The notes below the pieces were generated by a model. The model made no database searches. It was not told where the DNA came from and saw only the letters and a program-made list of their open reading frames with translations. From NCBI GenBank assembly GCA_016185395.1, contig JACPNR010000011.1, positions 124,001 through 188,000 of the forward strand: a stretch of 64,000 nt of DNA, in the 5' to 3' direction. The position numbers were made by a program, and so were the translations under genes. Below are positions 10,001 to 17,074 of the stretch, piece by piece; positions within the stretch are counted from its first letter, which is position 1, and every line of letters starts with the position of its first letter. The stretch is from Candidatus Korobacter versatilis (GTDB taxonomy: Bacteria; Acidobacteriota; Terriglobia; Terriglobales; Acidobacteriaceae).

Positions 10001-13000
10001 ACATCGCCTTCGGCGCGAACTCGAGCTCGAGCGGCAACAGCAGCTTGAACGCGGCGATCGGCGATGGTGCGAGCGCGACCGGCGACAGCAGCACCAACCT
10101 GGCCATCGGCGCGAATTCGAGCGTCGACTCGAACGGCGGCAGCTCCACCAACACCGCTTTCGGGACCAACTCCAGCGCGACCGGCGCCACCAGCACCAAC
10201 ACCGCGATGGGCACCGGCGCCAGCGTGAGTGGTGACAACAGCACCAACAGCGCGACCGGTAACGGCGCGACCGCCTCGGGCAGCGGCAGCTCCAACAGCA
10301 CCGTCGGCGACAACTCGACCGTCTCCGGCGACGGCAGCAATAACAACAACAGCGGCGCGAGCTCGACCGTTGCCGGCGACGGCAGCAGCAATACGAATAG
10401 TGGCGCATTCTCGAACGTTGGCGGCGACGGCAGCGGCAACGCCAACAGCGGCGCTTTCTCGAACGTTTCCGGCGCCGGCAGCAACAACGCCAACGCCGGC
10501 TGGGGCTCGAACGTCTCGGGCGATGGCAGCAACAACACCAACACCGGCTGGGGTTCGAGCGTCTCTGGCGATGGCAGCAACAACACCAACACCGGCTGGG
10601 GTTCGAGCGTCTCTGGCGATGGCAGCAACAACACCAACACCGGCTGGGGTTCGGGCGTCTCCGGTACGGGCAGCCGCAACAGCAACAGCGGTTCTGGATC
10701 TAGCGTATCGGGCGACAACAGCACTAACAGCAACAGCGGCTCCAGCTCCAACGTTTCGGGGGCCGGCAGTACCAACAGCAACAGCGGTTCTGGATCCAGC
10801 GTATCGGGCGACGGCAGCACTAACAGCAACAGCGGCGCGAATGCGAACGTTTCGGGCGACAACAGCACCAACAGCAACAGCGGCGCGAACGGGAACGTCT
10901 CGGGCGCCGGCAGCACGAACAGCAACAGCGGCCAGAACGCCAGCGTTTCCGGCGATGGCAGCACCAACAGCAACAGCGGCCGGAACGCCAACGTCAGCGG
11001 CCTGGCCAGCAACAACAGCAACAGTGGCGCCGATGCGACCGTTTCTGGCGACAACAGCACCAACAGCAACAGCGGCCAGAGTGCGACCGTGTCGGGCACC
11101 GGCAGCACCAACAGCAACAGCGGCCAGAACGGGGTCGTTTCCGGCGATGGCAGCGTCAACAGCAATAGCGGCCAGAGCGGCGTCGTGTCGGGCGCCGGCA
11201 GCGTCAACAGCAACAGCGGCCAGGGCGGGAACGTGTCGGGCGACGGCAGCGTCAACAGCAATAGCGGCCAAGGCGGGGTCGTGTCCGGCGCCGGCAGCGT
11301 CAACAGCAATAGCGGCCAGAACGGGAGCGTTTCCGGCGCCGGCAGCGTCAACAGCAATAGCGGCCAGGGCGCGATCGTTTCCGGCGATGGCAGCACCAAC
11401 AGCAACAGCGGCCAGAACGCCAACGTCAGCGGCTTGACCAGCAACAACAGCAACAGCGGCGCGAACTCGACCGTGTCGGGTGACAGCAGCACCAACAGCA
11501 ACAGCGGCACGAATTCGAACGTCTCGGGCGCGGGCAGCAACAACAGCTCGAGCGGATCCTTCTCCAACGTCTCCGGCGACGGCAGCTCCAACAACGCGTA
11601 CGGATCCTTCTCGAATGTTTCCGGCGACGGCAGCAACAACTCGGCCGGCTACGGCGCGACGGTCTCGGGCGACGGCAGCAGCAACAACGCGAACGGTCTG
11701 AACTCGACCGCCGCGGGCGATGGCAGCTCCAACTTCGCCAGCGGCAACGGCGCGACCGCGACCGGTGACGGCAGCTTCAACTCGGCTTCCGGCTTCGGCG
11801 CTTCCGCGGTCGGCGACAACGCTAACCAGCTCGCCATCGGCACCGGCGCGCACGCGAACGGCGACAACAGCAGCAGCATCGCCATCGGCAACAGCGCCAA
11901 CGCCGACGGTGACGCCAACAACATCGCCACCGGCACCAACGCCAACGCGAGCGGCAACTCCAACAACATCGCCACCGGCTTCAACTCCAACTCCTCGGGC
12001 GACGGCAGCGACAACATCGCGACCGGCACGGGCGCGAACGCGACGGGTGACGGGAGCCAGAACATCGCCACCGGCGCGAACTCCTTCGCCGCGGGCGACA
12101 ACAGCGTGAACAGCGCCACCGGCGTGAACTCCGACGCCTCGGGCGCGAACAGCGCGAACAACGCGACCGGCGCCGGCGCCAGTTCGTTCGGTGACAACAG
12201 CGCCAACAGCGCGACGGGCGCGAGTGCGGACGCCAGCGGCGCCGGCAGCTTGAACACCGCGAATGGCGCGTTGAGCAACGCTTCCGGTGACGGCAGCGCG
12301 AACAGCGCCACGGGCGCGTTCTCCAACGCTTCCGGCGCAGGCAGCAGCAACTTCGCCGGCGGCGGGGGCAACGCGTCAGGTGATGGCAGCGCCAACGTCG
12401 CCATCGGTCAGAACGCCGACGCCAGCGGCGCGGGCACGGCCAACACCGCGGTCGGCGCCAACTCGATCGCCACCGGCGTGAACGCTTCTGCCTTCGGCAG
12501 CAGCGCCATCGCGACGGGCGATAACTCTTCGGCCGTGGGCAGCGGCTCGCAGGCGACGGGAACGGGTTCTTCCGCCTTCGGCCAGAACTCGCTCGCGAAC
12601 AACACCAATTCGTCGGCCTTCGGCACCGGCTCCACCGCGTCGGGCACCAGCTCCTCCGCCTTCGGTAACGGTTCCACGGCGAGCGGCAGCAGCTCTTCCG
12701 CGTTCGGTTCCGGTTCGACCGCCAACAACTCCAGCTCTTCCGCCTTCGGTACCGGTTCGCAGGCCACGGGCAGCAGCTCCTCCGCGTTCGGTTCCGGCGC
12801 GGTGGCGAGCGGCAGCAGCTCTTCGGCTTACGGCGCGGGAGCCTCGGCAACGGGCGCGAACTCCACCGCGTTCGGCGCCGGCTCCTCGGCCAACTCGGCC
12901 TCCTCGACCGCCTTCGGTCAGGGCGCATCGGCGAACTTCGCCAACTCGGCGGCGTTCGGCGCGGGCGCCACGGCGACGGCGGCGAACCAGCAGGTGTTCG

Positions 13001-13401
13001 GCACCAACACCAACACTTACACCATGCCGGGCATCAACAGCGCGGCCAGCATCGCGGCGCAGACCGGACCGGTGAACCTGGTCACGGCAGACGCGAACGG
13101 CAACCTGGCGGCACGTCCGCTTGCCATCGTCGGCTTCGTCACCTTCCCGGACCTGTACAAGGTGCAGAGCCAGGCGTTCGATGGCATCGCGACCGCGTTC
13201 GCCATGGCGGGCACGCCTTGGGTGGGCGAGAACGAGAAGGTCGCCTTCTCCGTCAACTGGGGCTACTTTGAAGGCCACAACGGCTTCGCCGCTGCGGGCG
13301 CCGTCAAAGTGCACAAGCACGTGCAGTTCAACGGAGCGTTCGGTATCGCCAACCGCGAAGGCATCCCGGGTGGCCGCATCGGATTGCGCCTGGCGTGGTA
13401 G
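7009..13401 (+). CDS. YadA-type trimeric autotransporter adhesin, 2130 aa
   Basis: Very long surface adhesin of the trimeric autotransporter (type Vc) family. I place the start at 7009 because MKQANLK opens a classic signal peptide ending SAQAQ; an upstream ATG at 6973 would add 12 residues. Nearly the whole passenger is YadA-head repeat: 14-residue units such as GQGATASGGGATAI in the first ~810 and last ~180 passenger residues, and 16-residue Asn/Ser-rich units such as SGDGSTNSNSGQNANV in between. A short neck (NTYTMPGINSAAS) leads straight into the YadA membrane anchor: about 70 residues, four beta-strands (KVAFSVNWGYFEGHNGFAA, AVKVHKHVQFNGAFGI, ending GRIGLRLAW). No coiled-coil stalk is apparent. 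Trimer, outer membrane, binding target unknown. Confidence 0.93.
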   Translation: MKQANLKISNCSLRTFTLIAIVGLLLMAAPSAQAQFLCTNFNTGTADGATAGTATSTACGTNATAGAFAGTMAIGNASTANATGATAVGTTSTASGTSSTAVGASSTASGSNTAVFGNAASATLANGTAVGAGALASGANATALGQGTTANASSATAIGQGATASGGGATAIGQGTVASAANTVAIGNNLTAASAAGAVAVGSGAQATQGNAAAYGFNAISSGIGSTSVGANSLANATNASAYGQSATASGVSSTALGNGATANSLNATATGASSTASNSFASAYGVSSTASGNASTAIGDAATASGSSSTAVGVSSLANQQNATALGVGAQATNSFSTATGANAIASGLESTATGDAATASGDFSTATGVLSLASGNISSAYGQQSTASGTQSSAYGFNSFASGTNSTALGNSSLASGASSTATGDNSEASGLNSTASGFNSLASGTSSSAVGDSATASNTNASAFGVGATASGLNSTATGDFSTASGNFSTASGSGSTASNLAATATGEGSTASGIFSTATGAVSTASGDFATASGNSATASGTSSSAYGDNSNAVNTNASAYGAGSSASGTNSTALGVLASATGASDTAVGDTATASGGNSSAFGVNSAASGASSLAAGDTASAGGQSSIAVGNGADAVNAFDTAIGFQATANGGQSYAIGNVASASGFNSTAIGTISSASGTNANAFGVSASALGLDSTAIGTLSSATGTNDVAMGTSSAASGGNSTAIGNSTIASGASSSAVGDNATASNTNASAFGVGSTASGVNSTAVGNAATASGDSSIAIGDTATASGGANTALGLNATASGAGSNNSAYGNGSNASGDGSNNSASGASSFVTGDGSNNLANGAFASASGDSSNNTAIGNGANADSAGGTNSNNVAIGTGSNSSGDNSRNVAIGNNASADANGGTNADNVAFGSSSFASGAVADNYAFGRNSSSTGDGSANTAFGTLANVTGTGSNNSAFGTVASASGNASSNSASGTNSSATGDSSRNIAFGANSSSSGNSSLNAAIGDGASATGDSSTNLAIGANSSVDSNGGSSTNTAFGTNSSATGATSTNTAMGTGASVSGDNSTNSATGNGATASGSGSSNSTVGDNSTVSGDGSNNNNSGASSTVAGDGSSNTNSGAFSNVGGDGSGNANSGAFSNVSGAGSNNANAGWGSNVSGDGSNNTNTGWGSSVSGDGSNNTNTGWGSSVSGDGSNNTNTGWGSGVSGTGSRNSNSGSGSSVSGDNSTNSNSGSSSNVSGAGSTNSNSGSGSSVSGDGSTNSNSGANANVSGDNSTNSNSGANGNVSGAGSTNSNSGQNASVSGDGSTNSNSGRNANVSGLASNNSNSGADATVSGDNSTNSNSGQSATVSGTGSTNSNSGQNGVVSGDGSVNSNSGQSGVVSGAGSVNSNSGQGGNVSGDGSVNSNSGQGGVVSGAGSVNSNSGQNGSVSGAGSVNSNSGQGAIVSGDGSTNSNSGQNANVSGLTSNNSNSGANSTVSGDSSTNSNSGTNSNVSGAGSNNSSSGSFSNVSGDGSSNNAYGSFSNVSGDGSNNSAGYGATVSGDGSSNNANGLNSTAAGDGSSNFASGNGATATGDGSFNSASGFGASAVGDNANQLAIGTGAHANGDNSSSIAIGNSANADGDANNIATGTNANASGNSNNIATGFNSNSSGDGSDNIATGTGANATGDGSQNIATGANSFAAGDNSVNSATGVNSDASGANSANNATGAGASSFGDNSANSATGASADASGAGSLNTANGALSNASGDGSANSATGAFSNASGAGSSNFAGGGGNASGDGSANVAIGQNADASGAGTANTAVGANSIATGVNASAFGSSAIATGDNSSAVGSGSQATGTGSSAFGQNSLANNTNSSAFGTGSTASGTSSSAFGNGSTASGSSSSAFGSGSTANNSSSSAFGTGSQATGSSSSAFGSGAVASGSSSSAYGAGASATGANSTAFGAGSSANSASSTAFGQGASANFANSAAFGAGATATAANQQVFGTNTNTYTMPGINSAASIAAQTGPVNLVTADANGNLAARPLAIVGFVTFPDLYKVQSQAFDGIATAFAMAGTPWVGENEKVAFSVNWGYFEGHNGFAAAGAVKVHKHVQFNGAFGIANREGIPGGRIGLRLAW
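9439..12440 (+). repeat. internal 48-nt (16-residue) coding repeats of the adhesin
   Basis: In this part of the adhesin the head repeat period is 16 residues (48 nt), sometimes 18, rather than 14. The block 10320-11660 is the most regular and is dominated by Gly, Ser, Asn and one Val per unit. Boundaries are approximate because the period changes gradually at both sides. Confidence 0.8.
10546..10641 (+). repeat. two identical 48-bp units
   Basis: Units 10546-10593 and 10594-10641 are identical base for base and encode GWGSSVSGDGSNNTNT twice; the units before and after differ by only a few bases. This points to recent slippage or unequal recombination. Confidence 0.85.
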
Positions 13402-13475
13402 GCTAGCCGCGGTCGCGTCGTGACGCGATAGATGGGACTTGGGGCCAGTACTAAGGGGAAAAGGGCCAAAAGCGA

Positions 13476-14054
13476 ATGGTGACGAACCGGACTGGGGTGC
13501 TGCACTTGCGCAACTTGGTGATCGTGCTTTTGTTGGCAGTCAGCTTGACCGGGACAACGTTCGCCTTCCAGGGCGGACAGCGTCCCGCAACCACAGCTCC
13601 GGTAACGTCGACTCCTGGCGCAGGCCAGAAGGCGGCGACTCCGCCGCCCATCGGGGCGGAGCAGGCCCTGTACCTCATTCGCTCGACCCTGATGACCCTG
13701 AACGACGCCAACCGCACCGGGAACTACACCGTGCTGCGCGACCTGGCGGCGCCCGACTTCCAGGCCCGGAACACCTCGGCGGACCTTGGAGTCGCTTTCA
13801 CCGACCTGCGCCGTCGCAACCTCGACCTGTTCGCCGTGGCCTTGATCAATCCGACGATCGAGAGCGCTCCGGCGCTGGACAAGACGGGCCGGCTGCGGTT
13901 GGCAGGATACTTTGCCACGCGGCCGTTGCAGATCCGCTTTGACCTGACGTTCGCGTTGTCCGCCGGGCAATGGAAGCTGTTCGCCATCTCGGTGTCCACG
14001 CCCGCGCCGCCGGGCACGACCCCGGCCACGCCGACGCCGGCACCGCGCCGCTAG
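13476..14054 (+). CDS. small secreted protein, unknown function
   Basis: A 192-residue protein with an N-terminal hydrophobic segment (LVIVLLLAVSLTGTTFAF) preceded by basic residues, read as a signal peptide or membrane anchor. It is followed by a Pro/Thr/Ala-rich linker to about residue 60, a compact domain (about 65-175) alternating helix and strands that could be an NTF2/SnoaL-like fold, and a Pro/Thr-rich tail. ATG with upstream purine-rich AAGGGGAAAAGGG. It begins 74 bases after the adhesin stop with no terminator between, and a terminator follows it, so it is probably cotranscribed with the adhesin. No catalytic motif is visible; fold suggestion is tentative. Confidence 0.75.
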   Translation: MVTNRTGVLHLRNLVIVLLLAVSLTGTTFAFQGGQRPATTAPVTSTPGAGQKAATPPPIGAEQALYLIRSTLMTLNDANRTGNYTVLRDLAAPDFQARNTSADLGVAFTDLRRRNLDLFAVALINPTIESAPALDKTGRLRLAGYFATRPLQIRFDLTFALSAGQWKLFAISVSTPAPPGTTPATPTPAPRR

Positions 14055-14080
14055 CCGGCACCCAGAGCGCTCTTTCCGCA

Positions 14081-14106
14081 AACCCCGCTCCGGCGGGGTT
14101 CCTTTT
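14081..14106 (+). terminator. rho-independent terminator
   Basis: Perfect 8-bp stem AACCCCGC / GCGGGGTT with a 4-nt loop, followed by CCTTTTT. It closes the adhesin operon. Confidence 0.85.
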
Positions 14107-14138
14107 TGCCGGCCGTTCCGTCAGGCTTGCTGAACTAG

Positions 14139-15479
14139 GACGCCAACGACCGTCTCGCGACCGACGCCTACGACGCCAACGGCAACACCACCGTCAACGC
14201 GTCCATCGGGAACACGTATGACTTCGAGAACCACCTGGTGCAGCGCGGCTTCATCTCGATCGTTTACGACGGCGACGGCAACCGCGTGCAGAAGACCGCC
14301 GGCGGCGTGACGACGAAGTTCCTGGTGTCGGAGATAAACCCCACTGGGTATGTGCAGGTGGTCGACGAGCTGGTTGGCGGTTTGGTGCAGCGCCGCTACA
14401 CCTAGGGTCTGGATCTACTGAGTGAGACGCAGAAAATCTCGGGTACGTTCCAGACCAGCTTCTACTCGTATGACGGCCACGGCTCGGTGCGGCAGCTCAC
14501 CAACACCGCCGGCGCGATCACCGACACCTACGCCTACGACGCCTTCGGAAACCTGATCGAGCAGACCGGAACCACTCCGAACCTCTATCTCTACGCGGGC
14601 GAGCAGTTCGATCCGGATCTCGGGCTCTACTACAACCGCGCGCGATACCTCGACGTACGGAACGGCCGGTTCTGGGGAATGGATATCCTCGAAGGAGATC
14701 CTCAAGCTCCGATCTCGCTCCATCGTTACTTGTACGCTGGTGACAATCCGGCGAATGCGACCGATCCTACCGGCAAGGAAATTGAGGAGACAATAACGGC
14801 CGCCACCGAATTAGGCCTGATTGGGACGGCGCTGGGAGCATCGATTTCGGCGGGCATTGCGATTACATCAGGGATTGGCTTCTTGGACAATATTCCGCGA
14901 GACGCTTTCCGCAAACCGCCCGACGGCAAGGTCATCGGCTTCCAAACCGGCTGGGCACCCAGTGGAGCATTGTCCAAGTCGAATAACCCGTTCCTAGTCG
15001 GCCTTGCTCTGGGGCTTCAATTCTCCGCTGCGATCGGGGGCGTCGACTTGGTGTGGAAGAACGGATCTGACTCGGCGTGGCTCTATGGCTTCGCAGGTGC
15101 CACCTCGGGTATCAATGTGTCTGCGAAAGGAAACCCGTTAACCAATGGAACGAGCTCGCCATACGACTTGTTTGGCGTATTGGGTAACTCAGCGGCGTAT
15201 AGCGGATACGTATGGAACCTTGAGAACATAACTGACTACACGGACACTTTTTACTGTGTGTCTGTAACTCCACGAATCCGAGCGGCTTTCCCCAACGCCC
15301 CCTTCCAAGTGGGCGGAACGGTCTGCACGGGCGAAAAGGCGCCTGGAAAGGAAGCTACCTATACGTACACGACGGCGGCTTCTCCGATTTCAAAGGACGG
15401 CGGAACCGCCCTTCAGTTCGGAATAACCCACTACTGGTATGTTGGGACAATCGACTTAACTGGATCAGGAAAGCCATAA
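14139..15479 (+). pseudogene. RHS-repeat gene remnant with intact C-terminal core and tip
   Basis: Reading frame of an RHS/YD-repeat protein without its N-terminal part. In frame from 14139, YD-type sequence runs ([23 protein letters not shown]) to RRYT at 14402, where TAG replaces the tyrosine codon expected in the usual YTYGLDLL signature, and then continues as GLDLLSETQ. After the stop, an ATG-less restart is possible at 14487 (330 aa): RHS core with [18 protein letters not shown]-like signature (given in part) up to the DPTGKE boundary, then a 238-residue tip. The tip has a hydrophobic Gly/Ala/Ile segment followed by beta-rich sequence and no nuclease or ADP-ribosyl motif I recognise. Base composition drops in the tip. 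Frame is preceded immediately by TAG, so the front is lost. Confidence 0.85.
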
Positions 15480-15483
15480 GACG

Positions 15484-15675
15484 ATGATTGGTTCCTCGGC
15501 AGTTGCAAAGGAAGCGGCCATTCTTTTGGCCATGGCAGTCGTATTCATTGGGATCCTCGTCTACAAAGGCAGACCACAGGACCGATGGAAGCGTGCTTTC
15601 GCTGCGGCGATCTTCGGCTTCTTGCTGGTTGCCGATGGTTCCATCCTGTATCGACAATTCTCCGCACTCGCTTGA
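15484..15675 (+). CDS. small membrane protein next to the RHS tip; possible immunity protein
   Basis: A 63-residue ORF four bases after the RHS stop, with AGGAAAG upstream of its ATG. It is predicted to span the membrane twice (AAILLAMAVVFIGILVY and RAFAAAIFGFLLVADGSIL) with a basic loop between. Its TGA stop is the first three bases of the IS element's left end, so the natural C-terminus may have been cut off by the insertion; without the insertion the frame would end three codons after the junction. Position directly behind a variable RHS tip is where immunity genes of polymorphic toxins sit; that role is inference. Confidence 0.55.
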   Translation: MIGSSAVAKEAAILLAMAVVFIGILVYKGRPQDRWKRAFAAAIFGFLLVADGSILYRQFSALA

Positions 15676-15698
15676 CCTGCCCCCCATTTCTGGTCCAG

Positions 15699-16646
15699 TC
15701 ATAATGACACTTTCTCCGGGTTTTGTTCGCCCCGCAACGGATGCACTGTAGCGGGGATGGGGGTGTGGGGCAAGGGGCCGGCGTTTGAGGCCCCTGGCCC
15801 CACTCCCTCTCCGTGGAAGCTTTTGGTTTCCGCCGCGTACTCCTCCGGTGTCTTGTAGCCCAGGGCCGAGTGTGGGCGCTCGCCGTTGTAGTACGAACGC
15901 CATTGCTCGATGGTGCGCCGCGCGTCGGCGAGCGAGAGGAACCAGCTCTCGTTCAAGCACTCGTCGCGGAACTTGCCGTTGAAGCTCTCGATGTAGCCGT
16001 TCTGCATCGGCTTCCCCGGCGGGATGAAGTGCTGCTCGACGCCTTGCGCGAAGCACCACTGGTCCAGCACGCGGCCGGTGAACTCGGGGCCGTTGTCGGT
16101 GCGGATCTGCCGCGGCTTGCCGCGCTCGCCCGCAAGCCGCTCCAGCACCCGCACCACGCGCACCCCGGGCAACGAAGTATCGACCTCGATGGCCAGGCAC
16201 TCGCGCGTGTAGTCATCGACCACGTTCAGCGTGCGCAGCTTGCGCCCGCTCGCCAGCGTGTCGCGCATGAAGTCCAGCGACCACACCTGGTTCGCACCCG
16301 TAGGCACGGCGAGCGGCACACGCGGCGCAGCGGCCCGCCGCCGGCGCCGCCGCTTGCGTACCTGCAGCCCCTCCAGCCGATACAGCCGGCAGACGCGCTT
16401 GTGGTTCACCCGCCATCCTTCGCGCCTCAACCGGTCATGCAGACGGCGATAGCCATACCGGCGAAACCGCTCCGCCAGCTCGCGCAACCGCTCGCGCAGC
16501 TCGCCGCTGTCGACCGCGTGCCCGTGGTAGCGACAGGTCGAACGATGACTCCCCATCAGCCCGCAGGCGCGCCGCTGGCTCACCTGAGTTTCCTCACATG
16601 CCAGCGCCACTGCCTGCCGTCGCATCCGCGGGCTCACCACTTTTTT
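15699..16646 (-). CDS. IS3-family transposase OrfB (DDE integrase), made as OrfAB by -1 frameshift
   Basis: The catalytic part of the transposase, expressed as an OrfAB fusion by -1 frameshifting on A-AAA-AAG at 16640-16646. After a basic HTH-like lead (about the first 110 residues, including [15 protein letters not shown]) comes the retroviral-integrase core with the DDE triad: Asp in SLDFMRDTL, Asp in RTDNGPEF and Glu in [13 protein letters not shown]. The motif [10 protein letters not shown] is typical of the IS407/IS3-like subgroup. The frame is uninterrupted. The first in-frame ATG inside OrfB is at 16625, so an independent OrfB is also conceivable. Confidence 0.92.
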   Translation of the reverse strand, partial: KKVVSPRMRRQAVALACEETQVSQRRACGLMGSHRSTCRYHGHAVDSGELRERLRELAERFRRYGYRRLHDRLRREGWRVNHKRVCRLYRLEGLQVRKRRRRRRAAAPRVPLAVPTGANQVWSLDFMRDTLASGRKLRTLNVVDDYTRECLAIEVDTSLPGVRVVRVLERLAGERGKPRQIRTDNGPEFTGRVLDQWCFAQGVEQHFIPPGKPMQNGYIESFNGKFRDECLNESWFLSLADARRTIEQWRSYYNGERPHSALGYKTPEEYAAETKSFHGEGVGPGASNAGPLPHTPIPATVHPLRGEQNPEKVSL

Positions 16647-16900
16647 CTGAGCACCACCTCGAGCGCCTGCTTGTCCAGCGTCAGGTCCGCCACCAGGTGC
16701 TTCAGCCGCCGGTTCTCCTCCTCCAGCGTTCGCAGCCGCCGCGCCTCGCTCACCTCCAGCCCGCCGAACTTCGCTTTCCAGCGGTAGTAGCTCTCCTTGC
16801 TCACCCCGTGCTTCCGGCACAGCTCGCTGACGTTGCCGCCCGCCTCGCCCTCCTTCAGGATCGCGATGATCTGCTCTTCGGTGAACCGGCTCTTGCGCAT
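16634..16900 (-). CDS. IS3-family transposase OrfA
   Basis: An 88-residue DNA-binding subunit of an IS3-type transposase. Residues 1-45 form a helix-turn-helix ([20 protein letters not shown] and [19 protein letters not shown]), and 50-80 a leucine-zipper-like helix ([18 protein letters not shown]). It ends in RKKW just after the slippery AAAAAAG, where a -1 shift joins it to OrfB. All features of a working copy are present. Confidence 0.93.
   Translation of the reverse strand: MRKSRFTEEQIIAILKEGEAGGNVSELCRKHGVSKESYYRWKAKFGGLEVSEARRLRTLEEENRRLKHLVADLTLDKQALEVVLRKKW
16640..16646 (-). promoter_or_regulatory. programmed -1 frameshift site of the IS element
   Basis: AAAAAAG on the minus strand at the OrfA/OrfB overlap; the OrfA frame stops ten bases later. 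Slippage here gives the OrfAB transposase. Confidence 0.75.
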
Positions 16901-17074
16901 ACACTTCTCCTCTCCATGGTTGAGGGAAAAGGTGTCATTCTACGTGGACCAGTTTTCGGGGGGCAGGTCACAGCTCAGGTGAGTGCTGGCTAGGCACAAG
17001 CAGTTTCTTTCCGTATAATCGGTGATTCCTTATCTCCCAGTGAGGTTCGTACTATTTCCGCCATTTTTACGGGA

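Larger units (their letters stand above)
15673..16970 (-). mobile_element. complete IS3-family insertion sequence, 1298 bp
   Basis: Ends are imperfect inverted repeats of about 38 bp starting TGACCTGCCCCCC (left 15673-15710, right 16933-16970 in reverse). Both IS3 reading frames are present and intact on the minus strand with a slippery heptamer between them. No 3-5 bp target duplication is seen: left flank ends GCT, right flank begins CAG. The right end is 104 bp before the bamA start, so the insertion sits in or near the bamA promoter region. Confidence 0.9.

Noticed and set aside
10300-11660. Regular 48-bp repeats looking like a CRISPR or satellite array
   Set aside because: No constant repeat with variable spacers; the units are in frame and coding throughout.
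9415-11853. 812-aa open frame antisense to the adhesin (also a 609-aa one)
   Set aside because: It exists only because the coding repeats lack stop-forming codons in all frames; its sequence (LLLLVLPSPET repeats) has no start context and mirrors the sense repeats.
15670-16973. Target duplication of the IS element
   Set aside because: GCT on the left and CAG on the right do not match; shifting the ends by a few bases gives no 3-5 bp direct repeat.
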